From the NCBI GenBank assembly GCA_033032865.1, contig JAWHQI010000257.1, positions 310,001 to 374,000 on the forward strand: a stretch of 64,000 bases of DNA. Direction: 5' to 3'. Below are positions 63,570 to 64,000 of this stretch, piece by piece (the stretch's first letter is position 1; the number at the start of each line of letters is the position of its first letter). This DNA is from Dactylorhiza incarnata. Taxonomy: Eukaryota > Streptophyta > Magnoliopsida > Asparagales > Orchidaceae. Under the pieces are notes generated by a model that was not told where the DNA came from, ran no database searches, and saw only the letters and a program-made list of their open reading frames with translations. Made by a program: the position numbers and the translations under genes.

Positions 63570-63581
63570 GCTCTGATACCA
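63570..63581 (-). other. Primer-binding site of the right-hand copia element (tRNA-iMet)
   Basis: The minus strand reads TGGTATCAGAGC, an exact match to the initiator tRNA-Met complement, two bases after the LTR end. Confidence 0.95.
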
Positions 63582-63583
63582 AA

Positions 63584-64000
63584 TGATAGAATTTACTATC
63601 GCAGCGGAAAAGGATCGTTTATAGGGATTTATACCTCCGGCCATTAAGACCACTTTTGGACGATCGGCTTCGACTGTGGCGATAGACGGAGCACCTCCTA
63701 ACTGTGAGCAAATCAAGACAGGGCGCACCTCCTCCTAGCTGTGCAGAGATCGGACCGGAAACCTCCAAACACTGGAGGGGTCGTGCTATTGATGTCGCCT
63801 GAGGGAGAAGGGACAAGGCGCAATACTGTCGCTTGGCGATAGGTTCTGCGACAGCGGAAGAGGGCGACGAATGCCTGCAGTCGAGAGGTCGACTAAGACC
63901 GGCGATGGCGCTGCAGATCCTTGACTGGGTCGGCGACGACGAAGACAAGGCCGCGACGGCGGCACTAGAGTTCTTCAACTGACACGGCGACGGTGAACGC
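63584..64000 (-). repeat. 5' LTR of the right-hand copia element (partial)
   Basis: 417 bp of LTR, matching 57153-57569. It continues beyond the window. Confidence 0.95.

Larger units (their letters stand above)
57153..64000 (-). mobile_element. Nearly complete Ty1/copia element (minus strand, runs off right end)
   Basis: The 3' LTR at 57153-58034 and the 5' LTR from 63584 share at least 417 bp with about four differences by eye. Between them on the minus strand lie the primer site, gag, protease, integrase, RT and RNase H in copia order, then a purine tract. Three isolated stops are the only visible lesions. It is probably recent. Confidence 0.94.

Overview
This is nuclear DNA from a flowering plant, almost certainly heterochromatic, and I see no host gene in it. 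The evidence is the content: plant-type LTR retrotransposons of both superfamilies (Ty1/copia; Ty3/gypsy of Athila, Tat and chromovirus type), primer-binding sites matching plant initiator tRNA-Met and tRNA-Asp, Mutator-like and hAT DNA elements with the expected 9-bp and 8-bp target-site duplications (TSDs), and a LINE 3' fragment. I cannot name the species.

Layout. 1-3345: 3' part of a SIRE-like copia LTR, its primer site and a gag-like ORF. 3345-5976 (minus): truncated copia element (LTR, gag, protease, integrase; no RT). 5977-13366: a mosaic of LTR pieces rich in minisatellites, including two apparently complete solo LTRs (8445-10197, TSD ATAAT; 11152-12905, TSD CTACT). The second solo LTR and its flank also exist as a partial duplicate at 6943-7611. 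13376-14246: non-autonomous Mutator-like element with perfect 9-bp TSD. 14567-14994: foldback element made of palindromes inside terminal inverted repeats.

15118-56500 is a nest four levels deep. An old, stop-riddled Tat element (H, plus strand) holds a chromovirus (G, 15814-50371, TSD GAGTG). G holds a second Tat element (21087-45722, minus strand, TSD TCTCT). That Tat's 3' LTR holds an Athila element (21372-33533, TSD AAGAG). G's 3' LTR also contains a hAT element (47634-48705), which contains a LINE fragment. By-eye LTR divergence (Athila about 1 percent, Tat about 3-4 percent) agrees with the nesting order. 56635-57152 is the start of another minisatellite-bearing LTR. 57153-64000 (minus) is a young copia element whose 5' LTR runs off the window.

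The most interesting part is the 3' region of the inner Tat element (33919-38100). On the strand opposite to pol it carries two extra genes, each behind its own TATA box. One (36205-38081) has two short introns whose phases fit exactly and encodes a protein with a PF04195-like N-terminus, a coiled coil and an acidic tail. The same 4.9 kb holds about 28 exact copies of the 7-mer GCGAGTA/TACTCGC, found in exons, introns, spacers and LTR but essentially absent from pol. This looks like a dispersed motif array next to element-encoded accessory proteins and is my best candidate for an undescribed system. Nearly every autonomous ORF in the window is broken by isolated stops or homopolymer frameshifts, so no element here appears able to move on its own as read.
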